Shown in pieces: positions 42,101 to 49,781 of a stretch of DNA of 64,000 bases; position 1 is the stretch's first letter; each line of letters begins with the position of its first letter. The position numbers were made by a program, and so were the translations under genes. Where the stretch lies: contig JACJJM010000005.1 of assembly GCA_016900015.1 (NCBI GenBank), positions 62,001-126,000 of the forward strand. The letters run 5' to 3'. The DNA comes from Phocaeicola coprophilus (lineage in GTDB: Bacteria > Bacteroidota > Bacteroidia > Bacteroidales > Bacteroidaceae). Below the pieces are notes generated by a model, which was given only the letters and a program-made list of their open reading frames with translations, was not told where the DNA came from and did no database searches.

Positions 42101-45100
42101 AATGGCGGGTTGGCAATGATGACATCATATTGTTGTCCTCCCTCGAACGGCTCGGTCGCATCCTGCTGGGTAACTTGCGCAAAACCTTGCTCGCGAAGAT
42201 TGTCCAGTCTCGTCTCGTCAAGCTCGTTGACGTGTACTTGATTGGCAGGAACGGCAAACACCAGCATTCCGTTACCGGCTGTTGGCTCTAATACCTTTCC
42301 GCCTTTCTTGCCGCTCATGGCAAAGCGTGCTGCGTTCCACGCCATAGGCAATGGGGTGGAGTATTGCTGCATCTTGATACGGTTGCTGCTCCGTGCGGCA
42401 ATGGTGGGCTGCATGTCATAGAGCTTGCAGATCAGGTCATACGACTCTTTGCTGTCCCGTCCGTACTGTTCTACCACTTCGCGTGCGGCTCTGACCAAAC
42501 CGTCCTCGACAAGTTCTTGCAGCAAGATGTCAGTCCTGCCGTCATGGTCAACCTCCATGCCCAAAGCTGCTGCGCGTTTGCGCAAATCAAGTATGCTCCT
42601 GTACGGCTTTGTGCCACTGTCAAGGGCGGTAAGCATGTCAGTTTTGACTGCATTAGCAAACATACGGTTTATTTCCGTATTTTCCACATGAAGAGTTGCC
42701 GTATTTGCAGGTTTTACCTCTTTCGGGTCGGCACTTTCATAAAGTACCGGTGCCAGCCCGGTGTCAAGCACAAGCCGACCATTGTCCTCAATGTCGTAAA
42801 CAGTGGCAGGTTTGCCTTGATAAATAACAGCATCACCCTTTTGGAACGATGAATTATCCTGACCTACAGTCACATTTTCTTCTTGTGCGCTGAAAAGGTC
42901 TACTATCTTCGGCTCTTTCTGTTTCCTCTGTTGCTTGCTTGGCTTCTTTTCAGCTTTTGATGAAGCTTCCTGCTGTGAGTTGCTTACCGGCACAAAGTCA
43001 GGGGCGTAATGCTTCACAAGCTGTTGTGCTGTATGCAGTAACGACTGATAAGTTTCATCCTCCGCAAAGAAATTGTTTGATGACAGGTATCGTTCCTCTC
43101 CGCGTTCAGGGGTTGGGTTTTCGATGCGCAGCATACCGCCTGTAACTTTCAGGTTGTCGCCTTCCTGATTATCCAACCGGATGCTGATATACAGCTCACG
43201 CTTCTCTCCGAGCGGAAGATGTATGCTGATGTTTCCACCGATGGGCGCAATGTTGGCCGTCGCAATGCTTCTACGGCGTTTACCTTTATTGTCCACGATT
43301 GTTTCCGGGTCGATGCCGAGGTCTTTGGCAAGGCGGTTGGCTAAGTTGTTTGCATCTTTGACGGCTTTCTTCTCGGCATTACGCATATAGCCGTATGCCT
43401 CGTTGAAGTCGCTCTCCACAGGTTCAGCCTCATAATAACCTAACAAGGCAAGCTGTTCGTTTACCTTGTCAAGCTGCTCATCTATCTTTCTGACGGCTTC
43501 GTTTACTTCTTTTTCATCTGTTGCAGCTTCAATGTCGCTTTCTGCCTTGCTTGCAACAACTTCTGCATTCTGTACACTCTTGTACTCCGCAAACGGTTTG
43601 GTTTTGCGATGGCTGCTGTCTATCCACTTCTCGAAGTCCTCCAGATTTGTGGAAGTCATGACAATCTTTCGGTTGTCTGCCCATCCCTTGCTGTAGTTGG
43701 AGAAATAAGCATCCCGTGCATCGGCCTCATCATTAAAACCGAGCATGACCTTATGTTCGTCAAACGTGCCGTCCTCGTTGTACTGGTCGACGACATACAC
43801 CCGGCGTCCGTTCCAGCCGTCGATGTCGTCGGTCAGGAACACGTCGATATGGTCACCGTCCACGCCCTCCGTGCCGCGTATGTAGCCGTAAGTGTTGTGC
43901 ATGGTGGTCTGCCACGGATTGCCGTTTGCATCTGTGCCACGGCGCACGCTACCCTTCGGATTCTCAACGGTGATGTCGAACTGCCCGATACGAACATGGC
44001 CTTTCTTGTAATTTCCGGCTTCTTTCTGTCCGTCAGTCGGGTTTGTGTCCGTTTCTGCCTCCGCCTGCGCAATTTTTTCACCAATAGTTTGTGTAACTGT
44101 TGATTTATCAGTATTTTTGTGAAAAGAAACGGTTGGTTCACCGTTGGGTTCTGAAGATGTAATGCCATCTCCTTCATTTTCAGAAAGCGAAGAACCAGTC
44201 GAAACGGCATTACTCGATTGCTGAGGTTCGGTCTTGGTGACCGTTTCTCCCAAAACATTGGCAAGGATATCCTTATATAGGGCGATACCTCCGTGAGGCT
44301 TAGACGCTGCGGTTTGAAGGGTATCGCCTTTCTTTATGTTCTCGGCGACAAACACTTCATGCACGTACAGCCTATTCTTATTAGCGTCCTGCATAACACG
44401 ACAGAACACATAATTGCGTTTGCCCTTGTACTCTATCGGATAGGCAAAATAATGGTCAATAACACCACGCTCTCTGCCATCTGGTAAGGTTCCAAGGTAC
44501 ACAGCATTTTCAAAACCATCAACTAATGACGTTATGGCATCCAGTTTGGCTTGACTGTATCGGTGAGCCAATGAACTCTCCACGGAATTCTTATTTATTT
44601 CAACTTCACCAACTTCTGTGTCGTAGAAAACAGGTTCAGGCACATTCGCATCCCACCATTTTTCCGCCACTTTACGTGCTGAAAGTTCTGGTGTACTTAC
44701 AATTTGACCAACCTCAACATCTACTGCTGAAGCATTGCGCAACATATCACCGCGCCGTTTCCTTTCCGTTTCAGTCATTAAGCGCGGGTCTATTGTTGTC
44801 CTGCTTATCCGTTCCTCTCTTCCGGATGCGCTTCCTTGTACAGCTCCATCCGCAGTGCCGACACTTGTGCCAACCGTTGTGGATTGCGTTTCAGTTGTTC
44901 CAGCTCGCCCGGACGGTACAGTTTCTTCTTCAGACAAAACCGTGCCGCTTCTTTCAGGTATTCCAGCCGCTCTTCCCGGCTCATTGCTTGTATTTTCTGT
45001 GTCAATTCTTCTGGTCTCATCGTTTCTTCTGTTTAATTCTTCTCCAAAAATAGATATAAATTCCACGTATTGTTCCTCGGTGAGCAGCGATTCACCCACC

Positions 45101-48100
45101 AAAGGCAGGAACTCGTTTTCATATGCTTCATACTCTTCTGCGCTCATGTGGAAGTTCGCTTCGCACCAGCTGTCGTATGCTTCGCGTTCTGCTTCCTGCT
45201 CCCGACGTGCTTGCTCCGCGCGCCGATTCCGAATGAAGTTTGTCAAGTCTCCACGCGTCTTGGCAACCGACAGCACGCTGATGAGTGCGTCACGTCCGGC
45301 ATTGGCATCGTTGGGGTCGAAGAAATGTGTGCCGTTCTCACTGTCGGCCAGCATCAACTTCTCACCGGCCTGCTCAATGGTCAGCCCGCCCTTCTCCTTG
45401 GAGGCAAACAAACCTAACATGCTGCGAGCTTCCTCGTTGCCAGCTCCCGTCTCACGCAAATAGCTCTCACGCAGAAGGGGGAGCGAACCATTGGCCAGCA
45501 TCTGAGCAGCTAATTCTTCACCATCCATCGGTTCGCCCATTGCGAGTATCTCTGCGGCTGTGCGGTCACCAGGTCGTTCGCGACGGGCTGCCAGTTCGTC
45601 GGCCACTTGCTGCCAATAGTCCACTTGTGCCAGGGCATCGTCCACACGGGCTTGCCAAGCCTGCTTGTCGGCAAGATATTTGGCTTTGTCCGTGCCTATC
45701 TTGGGAGGCTTTTCGCTGGTTTTCTTCAGCAACTGCAGTGCAGCCTTGGCATTCTCTTCGATGAATGCATCCACTTCGTTAGCATCAAGCGAGCCATCGT
45801 TCAAGTCAGCCAAGGTCACGTCCACCGGCACTGTGTGATAAAGAGGCTTTCCGTCTTTGTCGACCGGTATGGCGCTATTCTCGGCAATTTGGCTGTTAGA
45901 AGACATTGCAGGCCGGATTTCGTTTTGTCCATCCTCTTTCGGTTCACGAATGGCCTTTTCCCGTTGTTGTTTCACTTGTGCGATGCGCTGCCATGTGTCG
46001 TAAGCGTTTCGTGTTCTTTCCACCTCCGCTCGTGCCAGTTCAAGCATTTTGCGGGCTTCACGCTTAGCCTCAACGCGTTCTTCCATTGTAGGTTCGCCAT
46101 CTCCTTTTTTCGCTTGAGGTTTGCCCGCTTCAACTATTTTCAAGTTTTTAGCTGCTGCATCGTATGCTTTCTTTCGCTCATTTACAAGGTCAGACACAAT
46201 GGAGCTTGCCATAGCCTCATCGCCTCCGGCCTGTTCCACGATGGCATCCCACGCCGTCTCCGGGTCTGCCTGCTCATACAAAGGCTGTCCCTTCTCATCT
46301 TTCGGTATGCGGTCAAGCGCACGCTGTTGCGACTTTGGCGATTGCTCCGTAGTTCCGATGCCGGATTGTTCTCCGCTCGTAGAAGTGGCTCCTGTGGAAG
46401 GAGTATATTCACTCGCTGTCTTTAGCAATGATAGTGCTTCACTATATGTACTAAAGGTCAACTGGTCTGCACCTGTAATGTCACCCTCTTCGTTCACATA
46501 GTCCACGATGATTCCGTCGGGTGCGATTTCTTTCACAACAGCAGTTTTGCCGTCCACCGTAAAACGGTCGCCGACTTTGGGCTTAGGCACCGCGGCCGTT
46601 TGCGGGGTTGTCGTTCCCTTTTGTTGGGCCACAGATTCTTCCTTATCCACTTCCTTGCGGGCTTCTTCTTGGACTTGCGATGCTGCTGCATACTCTTGCA
46701 AGATAGGAGCGACCTCAGCATCCCTCTTGCGTTTCCGCAGCACGTCATCGGCTATTGGCGACGACACCGATCCATCCGGCATTTGCAGAATCCAATTCCC
46801 GGCACCGTCATTACCCAGCACGGTTACAGTTTGAACGGCACCGGCCTCATCCAGAATCGGAAACGACGATTGAGGAGCAATAGGCGTTCCTTCCTGAATG
46901 TCTGCGTCTTGCTGGTAAGAACTGAGCATTCCTCTTAAAGCGTCATCCGGCGACACTATCATGGCGTCGATCATCGACTCCGGAATCACTGTCAATGGAG
47001 AATCCTCATTAATAGAAGAGAACACGGGAACATTGTTATCCATTTGAATCGGATAGACCATCAATGCGCCATTGGATTGCGTGGGCATCCCGTTGGCATC
47101 GAGTCCTTTCACCACAACTCCCCACTGCGCATCTTTTGAACCGTATTTCCCAAGAGGAACAAGCGTAACATTTCCGCCGGAAGCCGTTATTTCTCCCAGC
47201 AAGTTACGAGCATGTTCAACTTCACCGGCATGTGCTTTATCCATTGCGTCATTCATGCCGGCTTCTCTATCCAATGCATTCAGATAATCAAGAGCAGCAT
47301 CCCTTACGTCGTCTGTATAAGTGGACAACTTTTCCTCACGTTCTTCTACCGGGATTTCGCTCAGTTCCTGGATGCTTTGCTCGTCTATCCCCATTCCCGT
47401 CAGTCGTTCCAAAGCAACTTCCCGGCGAAGCACAGTCTGTCGCATTTGTGTCGGATCATGCTCTTCATATATGGCTTGTCCTTCCCGAAATGATGCATCG
47501 TGATTATTTCTGACTTCTTGCTTTCGGGCTTTATCTACATCATCCAAGGCATTATTTACGGCAATGTTGTAGGCATAGGCTATCTCTTGTTTCTTTTCTT
47601 CCGGCGTAAGGTTAGTGGCTGTGATGGTCTCTTTGATGAAACGTTTAATGTCCTCGTTGCCGCGTTCTTTTGACAGCTCTTCCAGTTTGGTCATCTTTTC
47701 ACGTTCCTCCTCGGTCATCTGTCCGAGCATCCGTTGCTTCTGCCTGCGATACCGGTAACGTTCATGCGCAAGTCCTCCAAGCCCCAACAGACTGAAAGCT
47801 ACCGACGTGGGAGCCAGCCCCAGGAAAGTGTCGATGTTGTTGTCCAAGTCTGTTGCTTCCTCTAAAGTCATCTCTCCCAACGGGATATTGGCGAAGTTAT
47901 TATATAGTTCCTCCGCATATTCGCCAAACAGACCATGAAACTGTGTACGTTTGGCAGCTTCCACCAACACGGGAGACGATTTCAACTTGCGATAGAAATT
48001 CCACGTCTTGCCTGTCAGGGCATCATCCATTAAAGAGCCCACACCTCCGGGAAGAACTCGTTCGGCTTGTGCCCACACTACAGGACCGAAACCCTTGAAA

Positions 48101-49761
48101 GCATTGAACACCATCTCGCTTTGGTTTTCCAGGAATGAGGAGGCAAACGATTTGCCCAAAGCTTCGCCGGCGGACTGCTGACCAGTACGTCCGGCATAAT
48201 GACGACCTGTGTTGTCCAACTGGATGTCTCCCGTCATGCGCTCCATGGTACCGGCTGCCACACGAGCAGATCCGGTAGTACCTGTCAGGCCCGTAGCGGC
48301 CAATGCGTCACCAGCCAGGCGTGCAGCCATACGACTCACGCCACGCTTGGCCGTCTTCGCGCCGAATTTCTTCATGCCATAACGCAAGATGCTTTTGGCA
48401 ATGGCACTGCCAGAACCTGATACCGGATTGATGGCAAACTCCAACATAAAAGGAATACTCTGTCCGGTGGTCATGCCAGCCTTATAGCCACGTCCTAAAT
48501 CTGAATAGTAATAAGCATTGGTGGCCAGATTGGCGACAGCGGCATCCATTAATGCCTGCTCACTGTCATTCAGGCGTTCGCCACGATCAAACTTGTCAAG
48601 CACATCCATAAGCAACTTACCTTCACGCAAGTCAGTCAAGCCCATTGACCATGTATCGGCATCAAACACCGTGTCGTACAGTCCGCGCCCCAGCCCGGCC
48701 ATAAAGTTCGTGTTGCCACGCTTCTGTGCCTCAGCTATGATTTCCTTAGAATCATTCAACAAGTTTTGTGCAACTTCCAGCTCGCCCAATTGACGACGTT
48801 CGGCATTAATAGCCTTATCCGTATTGTAACGACGACTGCCCATGAGAACATTCATGACGTTGCCTCCCGTGCCTCCTTGTTGAGACAGGCGGGAATGCGC
48901 ATCGCCCAGCTGCTTACCTACCGAGGCCGACAGCTTGTCAATGTCGCCGGCCACCTGTTCTTTTGTGAGTTGCTTCATGTCTTCATTGATACGGTCGCCA
49001 TAACGTTTCAGAACTTCATCCTGATAGGCCATTATATAGGGTTGCATGTCTTTGTTGATACGTTCACCGTAAATGCGATTGAAGTCTTCGTTTGCCTTAT
49101 TGTTCAACTCCTGTCCTGTGTAGCGATCGGCCAATGCACGGTATTCGTCCGATTGGAGAAATTCTCCGGCATAACGGTCGTTCACTCCACGCTGTATGTC
49201 GACAAGCTCACTTTGTAGCTCCTGTCCACGGCGGGTAAGAGCAAATCGGTCAATATAGTTAGAATAAATATCCTCCGGGCTGGCAGCTTCACGAGGCTTG
49301 AAACGACTGTCTATGTCGCGCTCTTCGTCATTGCGGTCTGAGTGTTCCACAGGAAGGATTATCTGTTCTTGCCTGATGGCATCCGGACGTGCCACTTCCT
49401 GCCGGAGTTGTGGAAGACGCCGGGAGCTTTGTTTGTCGGCTTCACGTTGCCTGTCAACCAGCTCTTGTAACGAAGATTCCCGTTGCACAGGTTTGACATC
49501 ACGTATCTTGGCTTTCAGCTCGTCAATCATCGCCGATGCCTCCGGCGACAGAGAAGATTCTGCAGGCGAGGTGGTTCCTTCGTTATACAATGAAGCTTTG
49601 GGAAATTGTTTCAAAAAGGCACTTTTCTTAGATACTGGAATATCGTAAACATTACCTTCAGCTTCATAAGCGATAGATGCATTTGGATTATCTTTTTCAA
49701 ATTCTCCTATGAGATTATCTGGTATATCAAAAATCTTACTATTTAATTTATATACTGGCAT
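33175..49761 (-). CDS. Giant polyvalent (injected) phage protein, 5528 residues
   Basis: One uninterrupted 16.6-kb frame. In order: N-terminal virion-type segment (FDIPDNLIGEFEKDNPNASI); an Ala/Gly-rich helical block, about 350-670; a beta/linker part; an LPD3-like region near 1710-1830; an inorganic-pyrophosphatase-like domain near 1920-2035 (VDGDHIDVF); an N6-adenine methyltransferase near 2390-2690 (LEPTAGNGML, NPPFG); a Strawberry-notch-type SF2 helicase near 2840-3510 (GDQTGVGKG, LDESH, QMIGRIDRTGQ); a region with VYRAMSLVDGKLYPP near 4040, possibly ADP-ribosyltransferase-like; a zinc peptidase near 4355 (HEAVAHYG); and an LPD38-like C-terminal region near 4830-5390. Polyvalent proteins of this kind are packaged and enter the cell with the DNA to counter host defences. 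Two small ORFs are embedded in its linkers. The gene follows the injection-protein genes in one operon. Confidence 0.9.
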   Translation of the reverse strand: MPVYKLNSKIFDIPDNLIGEFEKDNPNASIAYEAEGNVYDIPVSKKSAFLKQFPKASLYNEGTTSPAESSLSPEASAMIDELKAKIRDVKPVQRESSLQELVDRQREADKQSSRRLPQLRQEVARPDAIRQEQIILPVEHSDRNDEERDIDSRFKPREAASPEDIYSNYIDRFALTRRGQELQSELVDIQRGVNDRYAGEFLQSDEYRALADRYTGQELNNKANEDFNRIYGERINKDMQPYIMAYQDEVLKRYGDRINEDMKQLTKEQVAGDIDKLSASVGKQLGDAHSRLSQQGGTGGNVMNVLMGSRRYNTDKAINAERRQLGELEVAQNLLNDSKEIIAEAQKRGNTNFMAGLGRGLYDTVFDADTWSMGLTDLREGKLLMDVLDKFDRGERLNDSEQALMDAAVANLATNAYYYSDLGRGYKAGMTTGQSIPFMLEFAINPVSGSGSAIAKSILRYGMKKFGAKTAKRGVSRMAARLAGDALAATGLTGTTGSARVAAGTMERMTGDIQLDNTGRHYAGRTGQQSAGEALGKSFASSFLENQSEMVFNAFKGFGPVVWAQAERVLPGGVGSLMDDALTGKTWNFYRKLKSSPVLVEAAKRTQFHGLFGEYAEELYNNFANIPLGEMTLEEATDLDNNIDTFLGLAPTSVAFSLLGLGGLAHERYRYRRQKQRMLGQMTEEEREKMTKLEELSKERGNEDIKRFIKETITATNLTPEEKKQEIAYAYNIAVNNALDDVDKARKQEVRNNHDASFREGQAIYEEHDPTQMRQTVLRREVALERLTGMGIDEQSIQELSEIPVEEREEKLSTYTDDVRDAALDYLNALDREAGMNDAMDKAHAGEVEHARNLLGEITASGGNVTLVPLGKYGSKDAQWGVVVKGLDANGMPTQSNGALMVYPIQMDNNVPVFSSINEDSPLTVIPESMIDAMIVSPDDALRGMLSSYQQDADIQEGTPIAPQSSFPILDEAGAVQTVTVLGNDGAGNWILQMPDGSVSSPIADDVLRKRKRDAEVAPILQEYAAASQVQEEARKEVDKEESVAQQKGTTTPQTAAVPKPKVGDRFTVDGKTAVVKEIAPDGIIVDYVNEEGDITGADQLTFSTYSEALSLLKTASEYTPSTGATSTSGEQSGIGTTEQSPKSQQRALDRIPKDEKGQPLYEQADPETAWDAIVEQAGGDEAMASSIVSDLVNERKKAYDAAAKNLKIVEAGKPQAKKGDGEPTMEERVEAKREARKMLELARAEVERTRNAYDTWQRIAQVKQQREKAIREPKEDGQNEIRPAMSSNSQIAENSAIPVDKDGKPLYHTVPVDVTLADLNDGSLDANEVDAFIEENAKAALQLLKKTSEKPPKIGTDKAKYLADKQAWQARVDDALAQVDYWQQVADELAARRERPGDRTAAEILAMGEPMDGEELAAQMLANGSLPLLRESYLRETGAGNEEARSMLGLFASKEKGGLTIEQAGEKLMLADSENGTHFFDPNDANAGRDALISVLSVAKTRGDLTNFIRNRRAEQARREQEAEREAYDSWCEANFHMSAEEYEAYENEFLPLVGESLLTEEQYVEFISIFGEELNRRNDETRRIDTENTSNEPGRAAGIPERSGTVLSEEETVPSGRAGTTETQSTTVGTSVGTADGAVQGSASGREERISRTTIDPRLMTETERKRRGDMLRNASAVDVEVGQIVSTPELSARKVAEKWWDANVPEPVFYDTEVGEVEINKNSVESSLAHRYSQAKLDAITSLVDGFENAVYLGTLPDGRERGVIDHYFAYPIEYKGKRNYVFCRVMQDANKNRLYVHEVFVAENIKKGDTLQTAASKPHGGIALYKDILANVLGETVTKTEPQQSSNAVSTGSSLSENEGDGITSSEPNGEPTVSFHKNTDKSTVTQTIGEKIAQAEAETDTNPTDGQKEAGNYKKGHVRIGQFDITVENPKGSVRRGTDANGNPWQTTMHNTYGYIRGTEGVDGDHIDVFLTDDIDGWNGRRVYVVDQYNEDGTFDEHKVMLGFNDEADARDAYFSNYSKGWADNRKIVMTSTNLEDFEKWIDSSHRKTKPFAEYKSVQNAEVVASKAESDIEAATDEKEVNEAVRKIDEQLDKVNEQLALLGYYEAEPVESDFNEAYGYMRNAEKKAVKDANNLANRLAKDLGIDPETIVDNKGKRRRSIATANIAPIGGNISIHLPLGEKRELYISIRLDNQEGDNLKVTGGMLRIENPTPERGEERYLSSNNFFAEDETYQSLLHTAQQLVKHYAPDFVPVSNSQQEASSKAEKKPSKQQRKQKEPKIVDLFSAQEENVTVGQDNSSFQKGDAVIYQGKPATVYDIEDNGRLVLDTGLAPVLYESADPKEVKPANTATLHVENTEINRMFANAVKTDMLTALDSGTKPYRSILDLRKRAAALGMEVDHDGRTDILLQELVEDGLVRAAREVVEQYGRDSKESYDLICKLYDMQPTIAARSSNRIKMQQYSTPLPMAWNAARFAMSGKKGGKVLEPTAGNGMLVFAVPANQVHVNELDETRLDNLREQGFAQVTQQDATEPFEGGQQYDVIIANPPFGKRNEVEYDGKMIPGLDPQITLNALASMKDNGKAAIIIGGNMEYGNNGGLKSMKPFFTYLYDHYNVKGVVDMDGKLYSKQGTTFPTRMILIAGRRSDEERVQTAVYPPVESKAIRKADSFDDLYDIIDKVINSKEKTNGTEILRSQQGQLVSVADQPSRNTDGTGHSGQSRKNDDTGHGQRGTAHSTESNSERSQQVLSREHRTDTGNGETRRGAGGNTEGGSRGISEPDVQRVGTVGVSTERVGLGETRTEQPKKRTLTEEKSAYRPHNSAFSLQSVAPAAMVEAMDNVLTQIETENGNIDEFVRKELGYDTIEETHQALAAEQIDSVAMAIYQMKQGQALIIGDQTGVGKGRQMAALIRWAVKRGEKPIFITQKADLFSDIYRDLVDIGSGDLVPFIFNSDGAMVDSNGNTVHKPLSSKEMAKVFATGQLPDEYDFAVLTYSQVNTGDEVSQKEAEEAAKKRGGRTKKSKASKDGKATPKATFLRAIAEDNYLFLDESHTAAGTSNTGAYLQSILRSAKAATFASATFAKRPDTMPLYAIRTAMSQAKVEPDKLIGIIEKGGVTLQEIMSRELTNAGQMVRRERDMSDVVTDWKTINDPATVKRARENYDHTIAAFNAIIKFQEDYVKPMVDAMDKELAVMAESAGIKRGTDKMGVENVPFASKTYNYTKQLMLALKVDAIADEVEAEIKAGRHPVIALESTMESTIKDYSPGDIIEEPTFSASLLKGLDTVMQYTVKDENGKEQHARYSPKQLGEAGEKAYYELQDFIRESTSDIFISPLDAIIERLHGMGYKVGELTGRNVYVERDDDGRVVVRRRTDKDKKRMQREFNSGELDVLILNKSASTGISLHASEKFSDQRQRTMIIAQPLSDINDYMQMIGRIDRTGQVHRGYYINLGLPVPAENRFLMMLSTKLKSLNANTTTSQDSESNEVEAPDLLNKYGSQVVVEYLRDNPEIYEKMGSPLKKAGQGGGRVQTNELDEYKPQEDDARKITGYVALLTTKEQEEFYDDVVRRYNELIKYLNDTGSNDLKITVMPLRAKTLNKRVSSEGIDPTGTNPFARNSYVEQVEMDVLRKPMKAAEIRKTIEQVNKGKRPEDYVRQLIATIDKEDEARIAAEEARYERSKVRAQEDIAKQTDKINRQQKRTAEEKQAAIADYARETNENVESKHNDNMVRLNTNSDMLKQRLHMFEVGKSYLMPDNLESTVFDFSTPAIFCGYKAKDSKITASTTLAVFATLDGRRRMEIKLSQPEALRSIYKTTNDNWDAARSTTLENWDSQIPTGTRKTGFIMTGNILQAIADTQDEYGGYPGQLISYTDIDGNVHDGILMPDKWNTSMLKTSGAPIISRLKQIKDYMPVTSHDGKVDITGSSWAKVYYLTVPKTKKDGAVYYENKALLRAVNGSNFYPYRGKLRADIPAENIEKVVRELSKLGVKVKEETNEDDALYRLDDYTTNEEEANDLFRVVDDASEIERLNSEPTVKVYRAMSLVDGKLYPPMSKKIGTGSNRISQAPSEFGQWEVSDERPELVEKEGAHKNHIYIVKDNGKGLWVAYNPYFHTSRNPLNDQFAEAYQRPNLVTVEVEVPESELTSGYQAEGAKDSVGETKWNAGPVNRQLSGDKKRKVILSRWMRPVRIVPDSEVAQRIAELIEGENVAIPDNTVTPSLLEELKKLGVKIVDGISKGRKKATAMLRGGDGMLTDDELSYENDPVAKMTGRSTRTAAQRRAFAIRERQRMVTAVQELAEKLHLDNVDIVTDASTLQGERAKAKGFYSRSTGRITIVISNHRSVFDAEQTLLHEAVAHYGLRQLFGSHFNTFLDNVFRNADEAIRQKIVDLSKKHNWNIHTATEEYLASLAENTDFENINASWWQKIKELFLNMLHKIGFEDFSGVTLSDNELRYILWRSYENLAEPGRYRSILGTAVDTRKQYELGVGNFASSVEADTRVAESTDRDDDVRFRFSDRPAIIQEYDKAVSTNEFRFQEAFQDSMLSLKLLQNVIEKYSKKRIRSFENAYTAENRLSSLNKIDNERYIKNYFEPLLDVVKKLSDKYGRQKVEDYIYAKSGLERNDVLLHRDAKAAYDEGKAELDDKLDKGKINQDQYDVLMQQVQADYEKKLAEGGDYSGLEGLVLRDQQDQLDEDLKNQVIDKLEYNRRIKEIKAQYKTHAEELVRDFESEATQEEIDSLWQHINNATNATLDKLLESGMLSQERYEEIKNMMQYYVPLKGWQEDIAEDVYDYTRRETPVQKEKKAKGRKSLADNPIAQIALSAQNAIILGNRNKMKQRFYNFVINRPNELAVIANVWYAHTYNTVHGQVEKVYPDINENDSPETIMQKMDDFEKRMQKEKEEGRAYRGKVPFGMELKTKSGQRPEHFVSLMINGIEYVIYINGDPRAAQALNGKTNPEGEENIFWEYYNRLKRLYGGGLTSNNPDFVAANFVRDTIQSATMEYMNKGFLASAHYLRNIPKSFAAVSRGVFEHYNPNRQTDVYFKEFIENGGETGYTAVHTIEDYKKEYERALQEIRGIRKTFSMTRDGLNAVIKCLETANRIAEDVNRFNAYMSSRQAGYGIEDSIDAAKNISVNFNKKGALGKGKGVWAALAWFMNKWILFFNPAVQGLYQVGQAAKNHKKRVLKTLGTIMASGFVMPMLNELLVSALGGGDDDDYFNQTDYTRMNNWLIYLGGGYIKIPLPPLFREVYGLGDILYRVLTNRMTPEKAAVSTARQVQSAVGFINLIPEGEPSVQEAVGGLMPDLVAPFMDVAFNRDFMGHDIAKVTDYTKNLPEYERVYKGVSPVYVEISRILNNVGGNDALRSHFWGTFINPAYMEHIITSYTGGIGKTMSNLTGMVVDVTTGDWGNIEPRTIPVVNRFINPVTEKTVTAAVNRVFYEYRDRYEELRVAEKRYKQFINDGRTEFKDEFEQMQESGEIEFINYFKQKMKTLRKMEDRLKDNPGDKELEMRIREFKAGMIMKAKEILK
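41361..41687 (-). CDS. Compact ORF embedded in another frame of the giant gene (linker after methyltransferase)
   Basis: 108 residues (MEQKFYVASKGNSYLSLTNH, LEMAKPGEELVEIPKEEAEE). The composition is that of a normal globular protein, with no stop-poor bias, whereas the giant protein in its own frame is here a Ser/Thr/Gly/Arg/Gln-rich linker of low complexity. AAAGGAAAAGACAA precedes the ATG. It fills precisely the join between the methyltransferase and helicase regions. The simplest reading is an older free-standing gene, overprinted when the flanking genes became one frame; both may still be translated. Chance openness is the alternative. Confidence 0.55.
   Translation of the reverse strand: MEQKFYVASKGNSYLSLTNHPGTLTEQDIVGNLERMMTLDTDSEEQHIQPRAIRKEASRFYQENIERILEMAKPGEELVEIPKEEAEEYQSLTFSEWEQWEFPRNEWD
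44805..45020 (-). CDS. Second compact ORF embedded in a linker of the giant gene
   Basis: 71 residues (MRPEELTQKIQAMSREERLE, FCLKKKLYRPGELEQLKRNP), a plausible all-helical small protein. In the giant frame the same bases give a Thr/Ser/Gly-rich linker. It has the same relative frame as the 41361-41687 ORF and again falls between two domain regions (coiled-coil part and LPD3-like part). Expression is not shown by the sequence. Confidence 0.5.
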   Translation of the reverse strand: MRPEELTQKIQAMSREERLEYLKEAARFCLKKKLYRPGELEQLKRNPQRLAQVSALRMELYKEAHPEERNG

Positions 49762-49781
49762 ATATTAGCTGTTTTTTTATG

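Noticed and set aside
43833-44264. Another same-strand frame (143 codons) inside the giant gene
   Set aside because: Very Arg/Thr/Ser-rich and overlies the conserved pyrophosphatase-like region, so it is taken as a chance frame.
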